From NCBI GenBank assembly GCA_021234155.1, contig JAJEKV010000106.1, positions 2,982,739 to 3,046,738 on the forward strand: DNA of 64,000 nt. The letters run 5' to 3'. Each line of letters opens with the position of its first letter. Positions within the stretch are counted from its first letter, which is position 1. The notes beneath the pieces are model-generated. The model worked only from the letters and a program-made list of their open reading frames with translations, ran no database searches and was not told the DNA's origin. The DNA is from Isoetes taiwanensis. Its lineage: Eukaryota > Streptophyta > Lycopodiopsida > Isoetales > Isoetaceae. This document shows, piece by piece, positions 1 to 11,720 of the stretch. The position numbers and the translations under genes were made by a program.

Positions 1-397
1 TGGTTTGGAGGACACATCCCTAGCCGGTGCATGAACTTTGCTTGGCTTTATATGTAATCGATCTTGGGGGTTGAGGTTGCTTTTGATCCCGATCGATCGT
101 CGATCCGAGATCTATGGCTCACGTTGGTTTTGGGCACATATCCTACGGTCGGATGGATTTGGGAATTATAGGCCCGGGTTGCTCTTGATCTCTTGGTCGA
201 TCAGAGATCCTATGGCTCGGTGGCTTGGCACATATCCTACGGTCGGATGGATTTGGGAATTATATGTAGCAGATCCGGCTCGGCTCATATTGCTTTTATA
301 TGGTGAGATCTTGATCGTTGATCGAGTCTAAGATCCTAAGGCTCATGTTGAATGCTCGTCTCTTAAGGAAAGGCTTTTAAAATTTTTATGTTGTTGG

Positions 398-456
398 AGG
401 ATTCGAACCCTAACCCTCAACCCCCAAACCCCCACTCTAACCACTAGACCAAGCAT
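398..456 (-). promoter_or_regulatory. tRNA-like pol III A-box/B-box module (copy 1)
   Basis: Read on the minus strand, TGGTCTAGTGG matches the pol III A box and GGTTCGAATCC is a perfect B box, about 40 bp apart. The G-rich stretch between them cannot form a normal tRNA anticodon arm, so this is a tRNA-like or SINE-like promoter and not a tRNA gene. It is embedded in the compound repeat. Confidence 0.6.
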
Positions 457-2029
457 TAGTTCTATGAACAATTTATGTTTCAAATATACTTAAGGGTAAT
501 GTTCTAATTAAGATAAAATAGAACATAACATTCTCGATAGTTCAAGAATGAGAATCTTCGGAAATGTAAGGGAATAGGGAAATACTTCCAGAAAGTTCTA
601 GGATGTTTTGAAAGTTTCAGAATGTTCGAGAAAGTTCTATAAATTTCTAGAATGTAAGGGAATCGAGGAGAGTTAAAGGGAATATAAGGAAATCTCATAA
701 ATTGTAAGAGAATGTAGGGAAAATATTTACAAGTACACGGAATCGCTTAAAATCTAGTTGAATCTAAGGGGATCTTCATAATATCTAAGGGAATCTAAGA
801 AAATCTTGATGAAATCTTAGAGTTTTTTAAGATTTTGCAAAGAGCCCTATGAGAATGTTCTAAAATGTTTCATAATAAAGGTGTACAATATAAATGTTGA
901 AAAAAAATGTTCTAGATGCTCAGGGCAAGCGTCTCAGTCTAAAAATAGAAAGTGTTTTAGAAATGTTACACAGATCCAAAATAGATTATTTTGGAAGGTT
1001 CTAAATAGTCATGGGTAAGCACCACAATCAAAATAGAAAATTCTAAGAGAATCTAGGGGAATCTTCATGAATGCTAAATATAGTACATAGAATGTTGAAG
1101 AATATAGAGGAATCACAAGAGAATCTCCGTAAAAGCGTTGGTTATCTAGAGCACGGCCGGGGCCTGACCGAAGTAAGAACATGCTAAAAGCTGGAACAAT
1201 GTCTTAGTAGGGCGCATGTTCCAAGTGCAAATTCAATTTTAGCATTCCTTTATATTCTTCAACTTTAGTATTCATGAAGATTCCCTTAGATTCTCTTAAA
1301 ATTTTCTATTTTGATTGAAGTGCTTACCCATGAGCATTTAAAACCTTCCAAAATAATCTATCTTGGATCTGTGCAACATGTCTAAAACACTTTCTATTTT
1401 TAGACTGAGGCGCTTACCCTGAGCATCTAGAACATTTTTTTTTCCAAGATTTATATCGTATACCTTTATTATGAAACATTTTAGAACATTCTATTGTGGC
1501 TCTTTGCAAAATCTTAAAAACTCTAAGATTTCATCAAGATCTTTTAGATTCCCTTAGATATTATGAAGATTCCCCTAGATTCAACTAGATTTTTTAAGAG
1601 ATTCCTTCGGACTTGTAAAATATCTTCCTAGATTCTCTTATAATTTATGAGGGTTTCCTTAGATTCCTTTAATTCTCTGGATTCCTTACATTTTACAATT
1701 TCTAAAACATTCTAGAACTTTTACGGAACATTCTGAAACTTTCAAAACATCCGGAACTTTTTGGAAGTATTTCCCTATTTCCTTACATTCCGGGGAGATT
1801 CCCTTACATTTGGAAGGATTCTCTTAGATTTCCCCTAGATTCTCTTATATTCCAAAATATTTTTAGAATTCTAGAACTTTCTAGAACATTCTAGAAGATT
1901 TTAGAACTTTCTTGAGTCTCCAGAACTTTCTAGAACTTTCTTGAATTATCTAGAATGTTGTATTCTATTTTATCTTAATTAGAACATTACCTTTAAGTGT
2001 ATTTGAAACATAAATCATTCATAGAATTA

Positions 2030-2090
2030 ATGCTGGTCTAGTGGTTAGAATGGAAATTTTGGGGGTTAATGACCCGGGGTTGAATCCCCA
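2030..2090 (+). promoter_or_regulatory. tRNA-like pol III A-box/B-box module (copy 2)
   Basis: Contains TGGTCTAGTGG (A box) and GGGTTGAATCCCC (B box with one change from the consensus). It is the mirror partner of the module in the left arm of the inverted repeat. Confidence 0.55.
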
Positions 2091-2445
2091 ATAATATAAA
2101 CAATTTTAAAAGCCATTCCTTAAGATTTGTTGAAAATACTAAGGCCCGAGCATGCAATGTAAGCCGTAGGATCTTGGACCAAGGATTATGATCAATTTGG
2201 ACCGTAGGATCATGTAGGATATATCTAAAGCAGCGTGAGCCGTGGGATCTCGGACCAGCGATCGGGGATCGAGATCAACTTTGGACCGTGGGATAAACAC
2301 ATATAATCGGTCACAAACTCCCAAGCCACTGGGCCATAGGATCGTCCCAAAGCCATGTGAGTAGGATCTCGGATCAACGGCCGGATTGGAGGAGGACAAA
2401 CATAAGAACATATATATGTTATGATATATATATATAACAAGCCCT

Positions 2446-3270
2446 ATACCATGCGAAGACAAGGTTGGACATCTAACCTTACCAAGGATATCCTTGGTCG
2501 AGGCCGTTTTTATCGACTCCACTTGTATATTGGGACAACCTTATAGATCCTATCACTTCTTCATCGAACAAACAATACCATTCAAAACATCAAATCACGT
2601 ATTTGTAAATACACATGCTTGGTGCCCAAAATACGGTCCATTCTAAAGAGTGGGACAATGATAATGCCAACAGTCAAATCAGATTTAAGATAGAAAGAAC
2701 AATCACTTCCGAATTATCATTCATAAAATATTTTCATTTAGAACATGTTGTAGCATATCACCAGCACTAATGCCATGGAAAATGATAGCAAATATAAGTC
2801 ATCTTGGCCAAAATATTATTGCGGCCGATACATATTGATGGAATGAGAAACCCCCCCCCTTTTTTTCTTGTGGTAAAATATCAAGTTTTCATGCTTATAT
2901 AACATTTGATGCCTAATGTTGTATTTCTGTGTGAATAAATTTGGGAAAATTATATCCCTTGATCTTTTTAAACACAAGTCTATGTACAAAAAAGGAGAGA
3001 TCTTTCACGATGGTCAAAATGTCCTTTGAAATATTTCCATTTGCTGATTTCTTTGTCATCACGAGTGCTCCTTGCTTTTGAAACATCAAAATATAAAGAG
3101 TTGGTAGATGAAACTCCGGTTACTGCAGCCAAACAAATCAAACATTAGCCTAAAGCAGGTAAATGGCGAAATAGCTAGCAGGTAAGCAATAGAAGTCTCA
3201 TGGCATTTAGCCCTTCATCCAAATTCAACAAGTGACAAATCCTTTTGAAGGTTAGAAGATACTTCTGTAT
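2446..3270. other. Unassigned intergenic stretch
   Basis: There is no convincing coding frame. It includes a C9/T7 homopolymer block near 2850. The part at about 3130-3230 resembles 12390-12480: both have a CTGCAG word followed by 'aggtaagcaat', then 'ctc.tggcattt..gccctt'. Read on the minus strand both look like an intron end, so this may be a relic of a gene shared with the 12-13.9 kb locus. Confidence 0.4.
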
Positions 3271-3274
3271 TACT

Positions 3275-3700
3275 CTCTGAGAAATAGATTAGAATCCCAT
3301 TTTTAAGCAGTACCAATGGACATGGCATCTATTAAAGTAGTATGCTGTTTCTCATAAAACATAACTAGTCACAGCTAAGTTACATGCTAAGGTGAGAAAA
3401 AGACTTCTGCAATAAGCATCTTTTACAACATATAAACTCTTTCTCATGGCAATATGGCCATAGCATTATCTTATTGTGAACATTCTCTTTGAAATAGATT
3501 AGATTAGAGTCTTTGTTCTAGAAGCGGAACCAATGGATATGGCGTCTATTCCATAATAACCATTTCTTGTAAAAAGGGATATTCTAGGCAAAGCTATATG
3601 CTAAGGTGAAAAACATCGTAATAAGCATCCATTACAACAAATTAGCTTTTACGCTCATTGCGGTATGGCCCAAGCGATAATTTATCGTGGTAAATGTTTT
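3275..3700. repeat. Degenerate tandem duplication, about 210-bp unit x2
   Basis: The units 3275-3484 and 3485-3700 share an ordered series of words: gaaatagatt, ccaatgga.atggc.tctatt, atgctaaggtga, aataagcat, and a 'tggccatagc'-like end. They are roughly three-quarters identical, with indels. I see no coding potential. Confidence 0.7.
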
Positions 3701-6700
3701 GATAGACATAAACACTCCAAGGTCGGAAAGTTTTCAAGCAGATAAAGACATACATCAAATAATAGTAGCATAATCACAAATATAAGGTATTCGAATAGAT
3801 TGTTTTACCACCCTTTCAAAGATTTTAGTTGTATTTTGTTGCTAAACCTTTAAGCAAAATGCATAAAAACTGGTTAAGGCGCCCTCCTTGAACTCAAATG
3901 TTCTTTGCTTTAGTAGTTCAAATGTTGACTTGGCTTTTAACTTCCATGGCGACTCGGAACAACTAATGTATTTGTAAGATCCCCATGTTCTTCTTTGTTT
4001 CTTGCCTAAAAGCTACACTCCAATCCGGCAACCACAAGCTTTTCGAATATACGCCTTTTGGATTTATGTTGAAAGATTGTTACGATCTCAAATCACATTA
4101 CTTTGTTGCGGATAGAATGCTCTTTGTTGAAGTATCAAAAGTATCAACGGCATCCTTGCTTTCAAGTGCAAAGGAAATTTATTAGTCATGTAAGGTGCTA
4201 CGTGAAAGAACTATGCAATGCTCTGTTTCAACCAAGTTTAACAGGCTTCTCTATGCAGCCTCATGCTAGCATTAAGGAAGATTATCAGAGCATGGCGAGG
4301 GCAAGCATCCATGCCCTCTATCCTTCTCATTGTATCAGAGCCAAGCCTGCTGCAGGCTCACTGTTCATAAAGATCTTGCTTTTGCTCAAAATGCGGGGCT
4401 TCACCCAAATGACAAATATGACATCACAAATGTTCAAATTTGTAGATGAAGTATTGATTAAATCCTTCTCCTGCCTTGTATCACCCATCATTTCAGAAGA
4501 AAGTGATGCCTTAGATACTACATCCTGCAAGGCCTATGTTGACTATGCAAATCATATTTAAAGATAAATCGTGGGACGATTCTGAGAATCAACTCGTACC
4601 ATGTAAGCATGTAGAATCATGTAGTCGTTTTCATTCCCATGCTTACGCTAAAAAAATCGTAGTCTCACGGTTATGCACACTTGCCGTTTCTTTTCTTTGC
4701 TCACGAAACCCTAAAATCGTCATTCAAGAGTCTAGGTTTGCAAGGTCATAATGTCCACGTTCACATAGAAAATACAAGAATAAAAATGTGAATTGTATAA
4801 AGGCCGAAAAAGTTGGTGCATAGATACTCCTCGTATATTCGGTGACCACTGAATTAAAGATTCTCAAACCCCTAGTAATTTGATAGAGCACGCTTTGAGA
4901 GGACCAAGCGTGAACAATTGGCCTTAATAAGCCATGCATCCTTTGCTTACTCAACGCATCCATAATGTCAAACTTAAAGGAAAGTTTCATTCCATCAAAA
5001 CCCAAAGTGGTGTCAAAAGTAGAATAACATACAAAAGTTATGCATGCAAGTGAAATTTACTTGAGAAAGACAAGTGGCAAACATGCCTTATCTTATAAAG
5101 AATGTGCATGCATGATAAACGTAAAAGTGAAAGCCCTTGTTTTAAATAAAAAGGACATTTGGGAACCAAATTGCATACCTTGGAATTTAGTCAACAACCC
5201 TTGTAACTTCTCATGTTCCTAAATATTGCATCGATTGGCATGATATGCCATGCACCAAAAGAGTTGTGTGCTCCATATATCTAAATTGCCCACAAGGGGT
5301 ATTTGACAAAGTTGAGCTGCACTAGATTGCCTTGCCTGACTGTGCCTTTGCATGTGATTGATTGCAAGATATGTGTCCAATGGGGTCCTCCACCTCCATA
5401 AGTTACTAGATTCCAACTAGTTAAGAGCAATAACAATCATTTTACAAATAATGCAAAGGTCAAGGCTTATGCAAATGCTTTTCAGTAGATCTAACACCAA
5501 TAAATCACTACTATGTGCCACCGAGAGCTTAGTGCAATGTTATGGGTAATGATCGGCCAATAGTAAGTTATGTCATTACACTACTAGAAAAAGTTCTCAA
5601 TCAAAAATTCTAGCATACTCGGTTAGCTTTGAGCCGACCATTGGATATATATGTATATATTTTTATATATATCTATATATAATAATAAAAAGCAAAATGT
5701 AGTGTGTGCATAGCATCTCGGTAGTCCATTTCTTTTCCCACAACTTTCATTACGGGCGTTGGTAGTTAGTTATTATTTTGCCATTTTTTTTGCTAGATCG
5801 ATGCATGCGAGACTAAGAGAAACAACCGCAAACCATTTTGCACAATCATTTGGAGTATTTTCTTAGAAAGGTGTGCAATGAATAATCGTTTGACAAAAAG
5901 TCTCTTAGGCATGCAAAGCGAAGTCGGAGTTGAAAGAAGCTTTATCTGCGGCGTGGATGCGGAAGGTTTTTCTTTGTGAAAGCGGCAAAGCGAAGGTTTT
6001 TCTTCTTCACATCTCACTGTCAGCTCTTATTTACCTTATTTACCTTTTACGACTTACTTACCACATCTTTTATCGCCTCCACATAAATAGCGGCTATGAT
6101 ATTATGATGTATGTTATGTTTTTAGGATCTACAAAGCGTTCTTCATTATATCAGGCTAAGAGAAAGATCACGGGATAAGCGGGGTTGTTGTCGGCTTTGC
6201 TCGCAAATCCGACCTTAAATAGAAGACTCACGAAGTATTTACTTGCTTTGTCATTTAAACCTTCTTTCTTTTTTGCGGGGAGTTTTCTCTGTGCATTCAA
6301 TGGAGGTTATTCCTTTGTAGGGGGCTTGGCTTGTGCCCGGGGCAAATATCGTATCATTTCTCTACCTTTGTTTATCCCTTTGCCGTTTCAGAGAAAAACA
6401 CATGTATTGTGCATGATTTTTTTTCCGAGGTGGCATAAAAAAAACTTCACGGACGAAATTACATTGCCCTTTGTTGAATTTTTTCCCACGATCCGATTGC
6501 AATGCATCCGCTCTCTTTGTCTTCTTTGTCTTTTGTGAATTCATTGGCCTGGATTCATTGCTCATAGGTTGAGGCAGGAAGAACATGGTATTGATCTCCA
6601 AATTGCGAGGTTCGAACCTCCGGGAAGTGAAGCCTCTTTTTGCAAACTAGAATGTTTGCCGAAACAATCATGATTTTAGCACAACTTGCTTACAAGTATC

Positions 6701-6900
6701 TCCTTGAAATCAATAATCCATCTTTGCCTTAGATTATATTAGATGAGAATTAAGTATACGCTACTTGGGGTGAAGCACTAGATAAAAATGTGTTGTTCCT
6801 TATTCAACTTTTCTTTTCCTCTCATGCAATGCAATTTGTGAAGAAACAGAAAAATGGATAGGAACTGTTTGTTTTCAATAGGTTTTATGGGAACAAATGT
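3701..6900. other. Unassigned stretch, no supported gene
   Basis: Open frames of up to about 150 codons exist at 4103-4561 and 6185-6538. They lack recognisable domains, and frames on both strands overlap them, as expected by chance. 5640-5690 is an AT-rich (TATA) tract. I see nothing else I can name. Confidence 0.4.
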
Positions 6901-6940
6901 TTGAGTCCAGTGACATTCAATCGATATTATTATTGGGAGT

Positions 6941-9300
6941 ACTCTAATTGATACATATGCCAAGTGCATGAGCTTGGAGGAGGCATGCAAAATCTTTGAC
7001 AATTTACCAAAAAGGAATGTTGTCATATGGAGTGTGATGATTGCGGGGGTATACCCGGCATGATGAAGGTTCGATGCCTTAAGATGTTTTGGAGGCATGC
7101 TCCAAAGGGATCAACCCAAACAAAGTAACATTTCTTAACATCATGAAGGCATGTGGGCGTATAGGTACTATAGAGCGTTCATCATGGCGTCATCTAATTG
7201 GTTTATAATGTAAGTAGCCTATCATTATCTTCATGTAGCTTCGATTTGCCAACTGCTTGAAATTTCTTTATTACGTAATGAGTGGAGTTCTGGTTTGTTG
7301 AGTTGTGCGGCTTTAATGGTAGGCGCATTTATTTTGCGAGATGGATGAGGTGTTGGCATGATTCTTGCGAGACAATAAAAATTTTGCCGTCATATACGGT
7401 GGATATTAGAGAGGTGCTGATTTCAACACAATGTCACGAGCTTTATGATCCATGTACAAGTATATTTTTCTTTCATAACAAACATATCATGATTGATCTT
7501 GATGCTTTGGAAACAACAACAAAATTAATTGGGCGTTGAAAGACAAGCAAGAATTTATTAATATAGTTGAAATTTGTATATAGAGGGGCAAAAGAAAGGT
7601 AGAGGTCTGGGTGGTTTCTCCCAAAGATTACTCTACAAAATATCGATATTGAGGTTGTGCTTCTTTGAAAGAAGCGGTCCAGCGATTTCATATTCCACTT
7701 CTTCAATGCTTGCTTGTACTCTAGAGGATGGAAGTTAAAAGCGTTGAGAGAAAAATTCTTAACATCATGAAGGCATGTGGGCGTATAGGTGCTATAGAAC
7801 AAGGTAGGCATATCCATGAGCAAATCATTCAAGATAAGATTGATCGATATTGTCGGCCCGGTACCCTTGTGGATATGTGAAATGCTTTGCCTTATGCATT
7901 TCTTTGGGAATCTGTCTAGAATGGTTCCACAAAAAGAATGATATGGGTTTGCTTTTGAAAATGGCTTATTTGATTTCCATTGTGTTTTTGAGCGACATTG
8001 ATGAGAGAAGCCTTTCGGGTTACAACTTTGCAAGTCTTTGGTTTTGATGTAGCCTTGTAGGACAAAGATTTGGAGTCAAAGCATGATATATATGTTCTCA
8101 AAGCGGAGAGAGCTGGTATATACCGATTGATTCTATTGCAATGTAACAATATATGAAATAAAAATTATTGCCCCGATTCATTCTGTAATTCTTTGTGGGC
8201 GATTCTTTGGAAGCTTGATGTAGGCTTGAGAATCATTTGTGCACAGGATGATTTTGCTCTTATGATAAACTTGCAATGCAATGATGTAGAACTTCCTTCT
8301 ACATATAATAGCCATCATTCTAAGTCTTTGCGGCCGTCTTTGCGAGATTATATCTGAGGCCGATGCTTCCCACTAATTTATCTTTGGCTGGACTTACAGA
8401 GAAAATCGTCCTTCAGCGTCAATTGATTGCCACATTACGATTAAGTTTCTTGCCTTCCAATTTGTTTGCTTAAATTTGTAGGGTCTTTGTTAGGGCCAGA
8501 AGATGGGTGACTTAATGGTTGGATGGATCAAAATCTATCGATGATTTCTTGGTGCTTATGCTTCTATAATCTTAGTGCTTACGACACTGAAACAAAGCAT
8601 GCGTACCTTACGGTACAAGCTTGCTAATCAATTTTATCATGCCGTTTTGGAATCTTATATATTACGCATAGCGGCTTTTCCATGAAGCAAAGTTTGTTCT
8701 AACTAGAGATTAGGTTCGTATGGCGTGCGTGCTTGTAATTTTGCTCTTAAGATAAACTTGCAGCACTTAATGATGTAGGACTTCCTTCTACATATAATAG
8801 CCATCATTCTAAGTCTTTTGCTGCACCTATCTTTGATTATATAAAGGAGCCAATGCTTCCCAACGACTTGTGTTGTACAATAGACTCCTACGAGAAATCA
8901 TCCTTCAACATCAACTTCTTTAGAGGCAAGCACTTACATGTTGATGTTGACACTTCTTGAGGAAAATGCACTCATCAACATGTATGGGAAATGCGGAAGT
9001 GTGAAAGATCACGAAGTTATGTTTGAAAGCATGCATGTGGAATGCTATGTTTGCAACATATGTGCAACATGGACACGAAAGTAATTCCTTAAACTCTTTC
9101 AAAAGATGGCGGTAGAAATGTAAAACCCGGAGAAAATCACCTATTGTGGATGTCGATTTGCACTTGTCAATATGTATGGAAAGTGTGAATGTCTAGAATC
9201 GCATATAATGCATTTAATGATATATCGGACCAAAATCTGTTTTCATGGAATCGCGATAATGAAATTGTATATGGGCGTGGTTGTGCGTGAGAAATAGCAT
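6941..9300 (+). pseudogene. Pentatricopeptide repeat (PPR, PLS-type) protein relics
   Basis: Plant PPR proteins bind organellar RNA. Several PPR-like pieces appear on the plus strand. About 6941-7060 reads LIDTYAKCMSLEEACKIFD, then an LPKRNVVIWSVMIAG-type end. About 7107-7170 reads NPNKVTFLNIMKACGRIG. About 7757-7850 repeats ILNIMKACGRIGAIEQGRHI. About 7862-7960 has TLVDM and, further on, MVPQKND. About 8965-9050 reads ALINMYGKCGSVKD. About 9165-9270 reads ALVNMYGKCE. The arrangement (short 'YxKCG' and 'IxxFLxxMKAC' motifs) is the PLS class typical of editing factors. No frame continues across more than about one motif, because stops and frameshifts intervene, and unrelated repeat sequence lies between pieces. 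I see no E or DYW tail. The family assignment is firm; whether this was one gene or several captured pieces is not. Confidence 0.75.
8248..8915. repeat. Duplicated segment about 170 bp, copies 8251-8427 and 8737-8910
   Basis: Both copies read 'attttgctctta.gataaacttgca', 'acttccttctacatataatagccatcattctaagtctttg' and then a 'atgcttccca' end (words given in part). They differ by small indels at CG/CTG-like sites, for example gcggccg in the first against gctgcac in the second. The duplication lies inside the PPR relic region and I see no coding frame. Confidence 0.75.
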
Positions 9301-9430
9301 GTTCATTACTTGATTGTTGGCTATTGCGAGATAAGATGCTTGGTCTTGAACATGTATGTTTACTATTATATCAATATGTTCTATAAATCTTTTTATTAGA
9401 GCTCTTGTTATGCGCCTCAACATGTGCAAC

Positions 9431-11025
9431 CACGTATAGATTATGCATGTGTCCCCTTTGACGATACATCATGTTTCTAATTGCCTTCATCATACCCACA
9501 TATATTGGGTTATGTTATTCTATCTGTCAATTCTTGAGAACACTTAATCAATGGCAAACAAGGGTTTGAAAGAACATCAATCTCTATGAGTAATCATATG
9601 ATATTTTATTAGATTATTTGCATATAAGTACATTTTTGAAATAGATCGGTGATATTGTAGATTTTTTTGAAATATATTTGGTGAGATTGTAGATTTGTTT
9701 ACGATCATGCAAGGCACCTATGGATATCTAATACCTATCTTTTTGACGGTATGATGTGAGGGCATTTATGGATCTTTGTCTGCGGTTCCTATGGCGTTGG
9801 TCGAAAATAGTGGTTTTCGATCCATTGACACTTTGGCGGCTATAAAGGCTCAACAATTGAAGGTAAAAAGAATGTTCTTTATAAGTGATACATATCTGTG
9901 AGTTCATTATATTCACCAAAGCTTTTTTATTGGTTCAGGAAACAACCCATAACATAGATTGCAACAATATTGGAACAAATGATACGAGGGTACAAAAATG
10001 TTTTTGGAACTTTAATTGGTAAAAGCGATGGATGAATATTGCTTGCAAGCCAAGTTGTGAAGATTTTGAAGATTGATGATGTTATTTCACCATCAAGCTT
10101 TCAATAATTAAATGAAGGTAATAGTTTGGCCTTTGGGTTGCTTCAACAAAAGAAACCAAAGGTGTTTTTGAGCTTTGTTACTTTAGCTAAGACTACACAT
10201 GTGAGCATTTTGTAAAGATCGTGGTCACATTGTCGGAGAAAGACTTTGCTAGAGCTAGCGGGGAAATCCCAGGAAGAAAATGAGGCTACTGCAACATTAT
10301 GCGGAAGAGCTTTTACGACATGTCGTTAAAATTACCGTGGAAAAAGCTACGTGCGTCTTAAATGCTGACTTGGACCAAGCCAAATCTAATAAAAAATAAG
10401 ACAACGTGAATTAGGTGGAAAAAGGGCCTAATTTCAATTTCGTGGTCGTAGAATCATTTTGTGGCAAGTATTACAATTCATGGGGAACAACGCTAGCATA
10501 TAAGCTTTTGATAGAGTGACATGTTCATTTTGTTGAGGAAGCTTACATCAAATACAATTATATGCAACTTCGCCATCGTTGTGGTTCAAACCGATCTCTC
10601 TTTGGGGTCATTCTCTATCATTACTTTGTTTTGACATCGTTTAAAGGATTTAAGATAATGCCCACCAAAGACCACCTTAGACTACCATAATCCAAAATAT
10701 CTATTTCTCATGATGGTGGGTTGGCAACTACTAGGGCATACCCGACTATGTTAAAATAAGTACTAAGATACTTTTGCATGTAGATGGGTTGTTCATAGGT
10801 CATGCCAAAATGGAGGATATGACATAGATGGCTTTAATATGGATGTTGTATTTGGATGGAACACTTTCACATGTAGCCAATGAGCCGCTTATAGGTTATG
10901 CATGCGACTATACATCATGAAAGATCATATGTATTACACATGGCACCAAGGCGTTCTCAATCATATCTTCATTAACTTTTGACTTTAATCCCAATGAAAA
11001 GCCCAAACAACGGCTGCACACTTTT
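9431..11025. other. Unassigned stretch, no supported gene
   Basis: AT-rich sequence with no open frame that I can relate to a family. It follows the PPR relics and ends at the TA tract (about 11029-11043) that begins the next compound repeat. Confidence 0.35.
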
Positions 11026-11027
11026 CT

Positions 11028-11720
11028 AGTATATATATATACAAGAAAATTAATAGTCCTCTGGTAGCATTGTTCTAGTTTTAGCATGTCCTTATATTCC
11101 TTTTAATTCTCTGGATTCCCTTACATTCTAGAAGTTTCTAGGACATTCTAGAACTTTACGGAACATTTTGAAACTTTCAAAACATCCTAGAATATTATAG
11201 TCTATTTTATGTTAATTAGAACATTACCCTTAAGTATATTTGAAACATAAAATATTCATAGAATTAATGCTTGGTCTAGTGGTTAGAGTGGGGGGTTTAG
11301 GGGGTTGAGGACCGGGGTTGAATCCCCAATAACATAAAATTTTTAAAAGCCTTTCCTTAAGGAGCGAGCATTCAATATGAGCCTTAGGATCTTAGACTCG
11401 ATCAACGATCAAGATCTCACCATATAAAAACAATATGAGTAGGATCTATTACATATAATTCCCAAAAGCCCGTGGGTAGTAGGATGTGTCCCAAGCCACG
11501 TGAGCCGTGGGATTCGGACCGGCGGTGGGATCGAATCAATGCGGACCCGTGGGACAGCGGTACACATATTATATGTAAACTCCCGAGCCATCTGGGCCGT
11601 AGGATACGTCCCAAACCCACGTGAGCCGTCGGATCTCGAACGGACGGTCGGATAAGCGCGACAAACATAAGAACATATATAGAGTAGATATATAAACCAG
11701 CCTAGCCGAAACCTTAAGTT
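11028..11720 (+). mobile_element. Compound GATTC / tRNA-like / GATCC repeat element (shorter copy)
   Basis: Starts at a TATATATATATAC tract. It carries a shortened GATTC-rich portion (about 11095-11190), the 'acattacccttaagtata' junction, a tRNA-like module (11269-11330), the 'taaaagcctttccttaag' junction and GATCC-rich subrepeats with 'gtcccaagccacgtgagccg' words. It ends near 'gaacatatatagagtagatatata'. The part order is the same as the right arm of the 1-2445 foldback. No protein is encoded, so it must be non-autonomous. Confidence 0.7.
11269..11330 (+). promoter_or_regulatory. tRNA-like pol III A-box/B-box module (copy 3)
   Basis: TGGTCTAGTGG followed about 40 bp later by GGGTTGAATCCCC. 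It is closest in sequence to copy 1 in the A-box half and to copy 2 in the B-box half. Confidence 0.6.

Larger units (their letters stand above)
1..2445. repeat. Long inverted repeat (foldback) of a compound repeat element
   Basis: The stretch 1 to about 1113 is, in reverse complement, the same sequence as about 1243 to 2445. Matching landmarks in mirror order are the GATCC-rich part (1-340 and 2150-2440), the tRNA-like module (398-456 and 2030-2090), the GATTC-rich part (540-840 and 1500-1960), and a unique stretch that includes the word for 'atgctcagggcaagcg' (917) and its partner 'cgcttaccctgagcat' (1411). The arms differ by small indels. The spacer of about 130 bp (1114-1242) has no partner. 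The left arm runs off the window, so its true end is unknown. A transcript across it would fold into a hairpin of about 1 kb. Confidence 0.85.

Noticed and set aside
398-456. Genuine tRNA gene
   Set aside because: A and B boxes are good, but there is no acceptor stem or anticodon arm.
4329-4341. Initiator-Met-tRNA primer-site-like word (gtatcagagcca)
   Set aside because: It matches a Copia primer site, but no LTR or internal coding lies beside it.
4103-4561. 152-codon plus-strand frame
   Set aside because: No domain, no codon signal, an opposite-strand frame overlaps it, and the length is within chance for this window.
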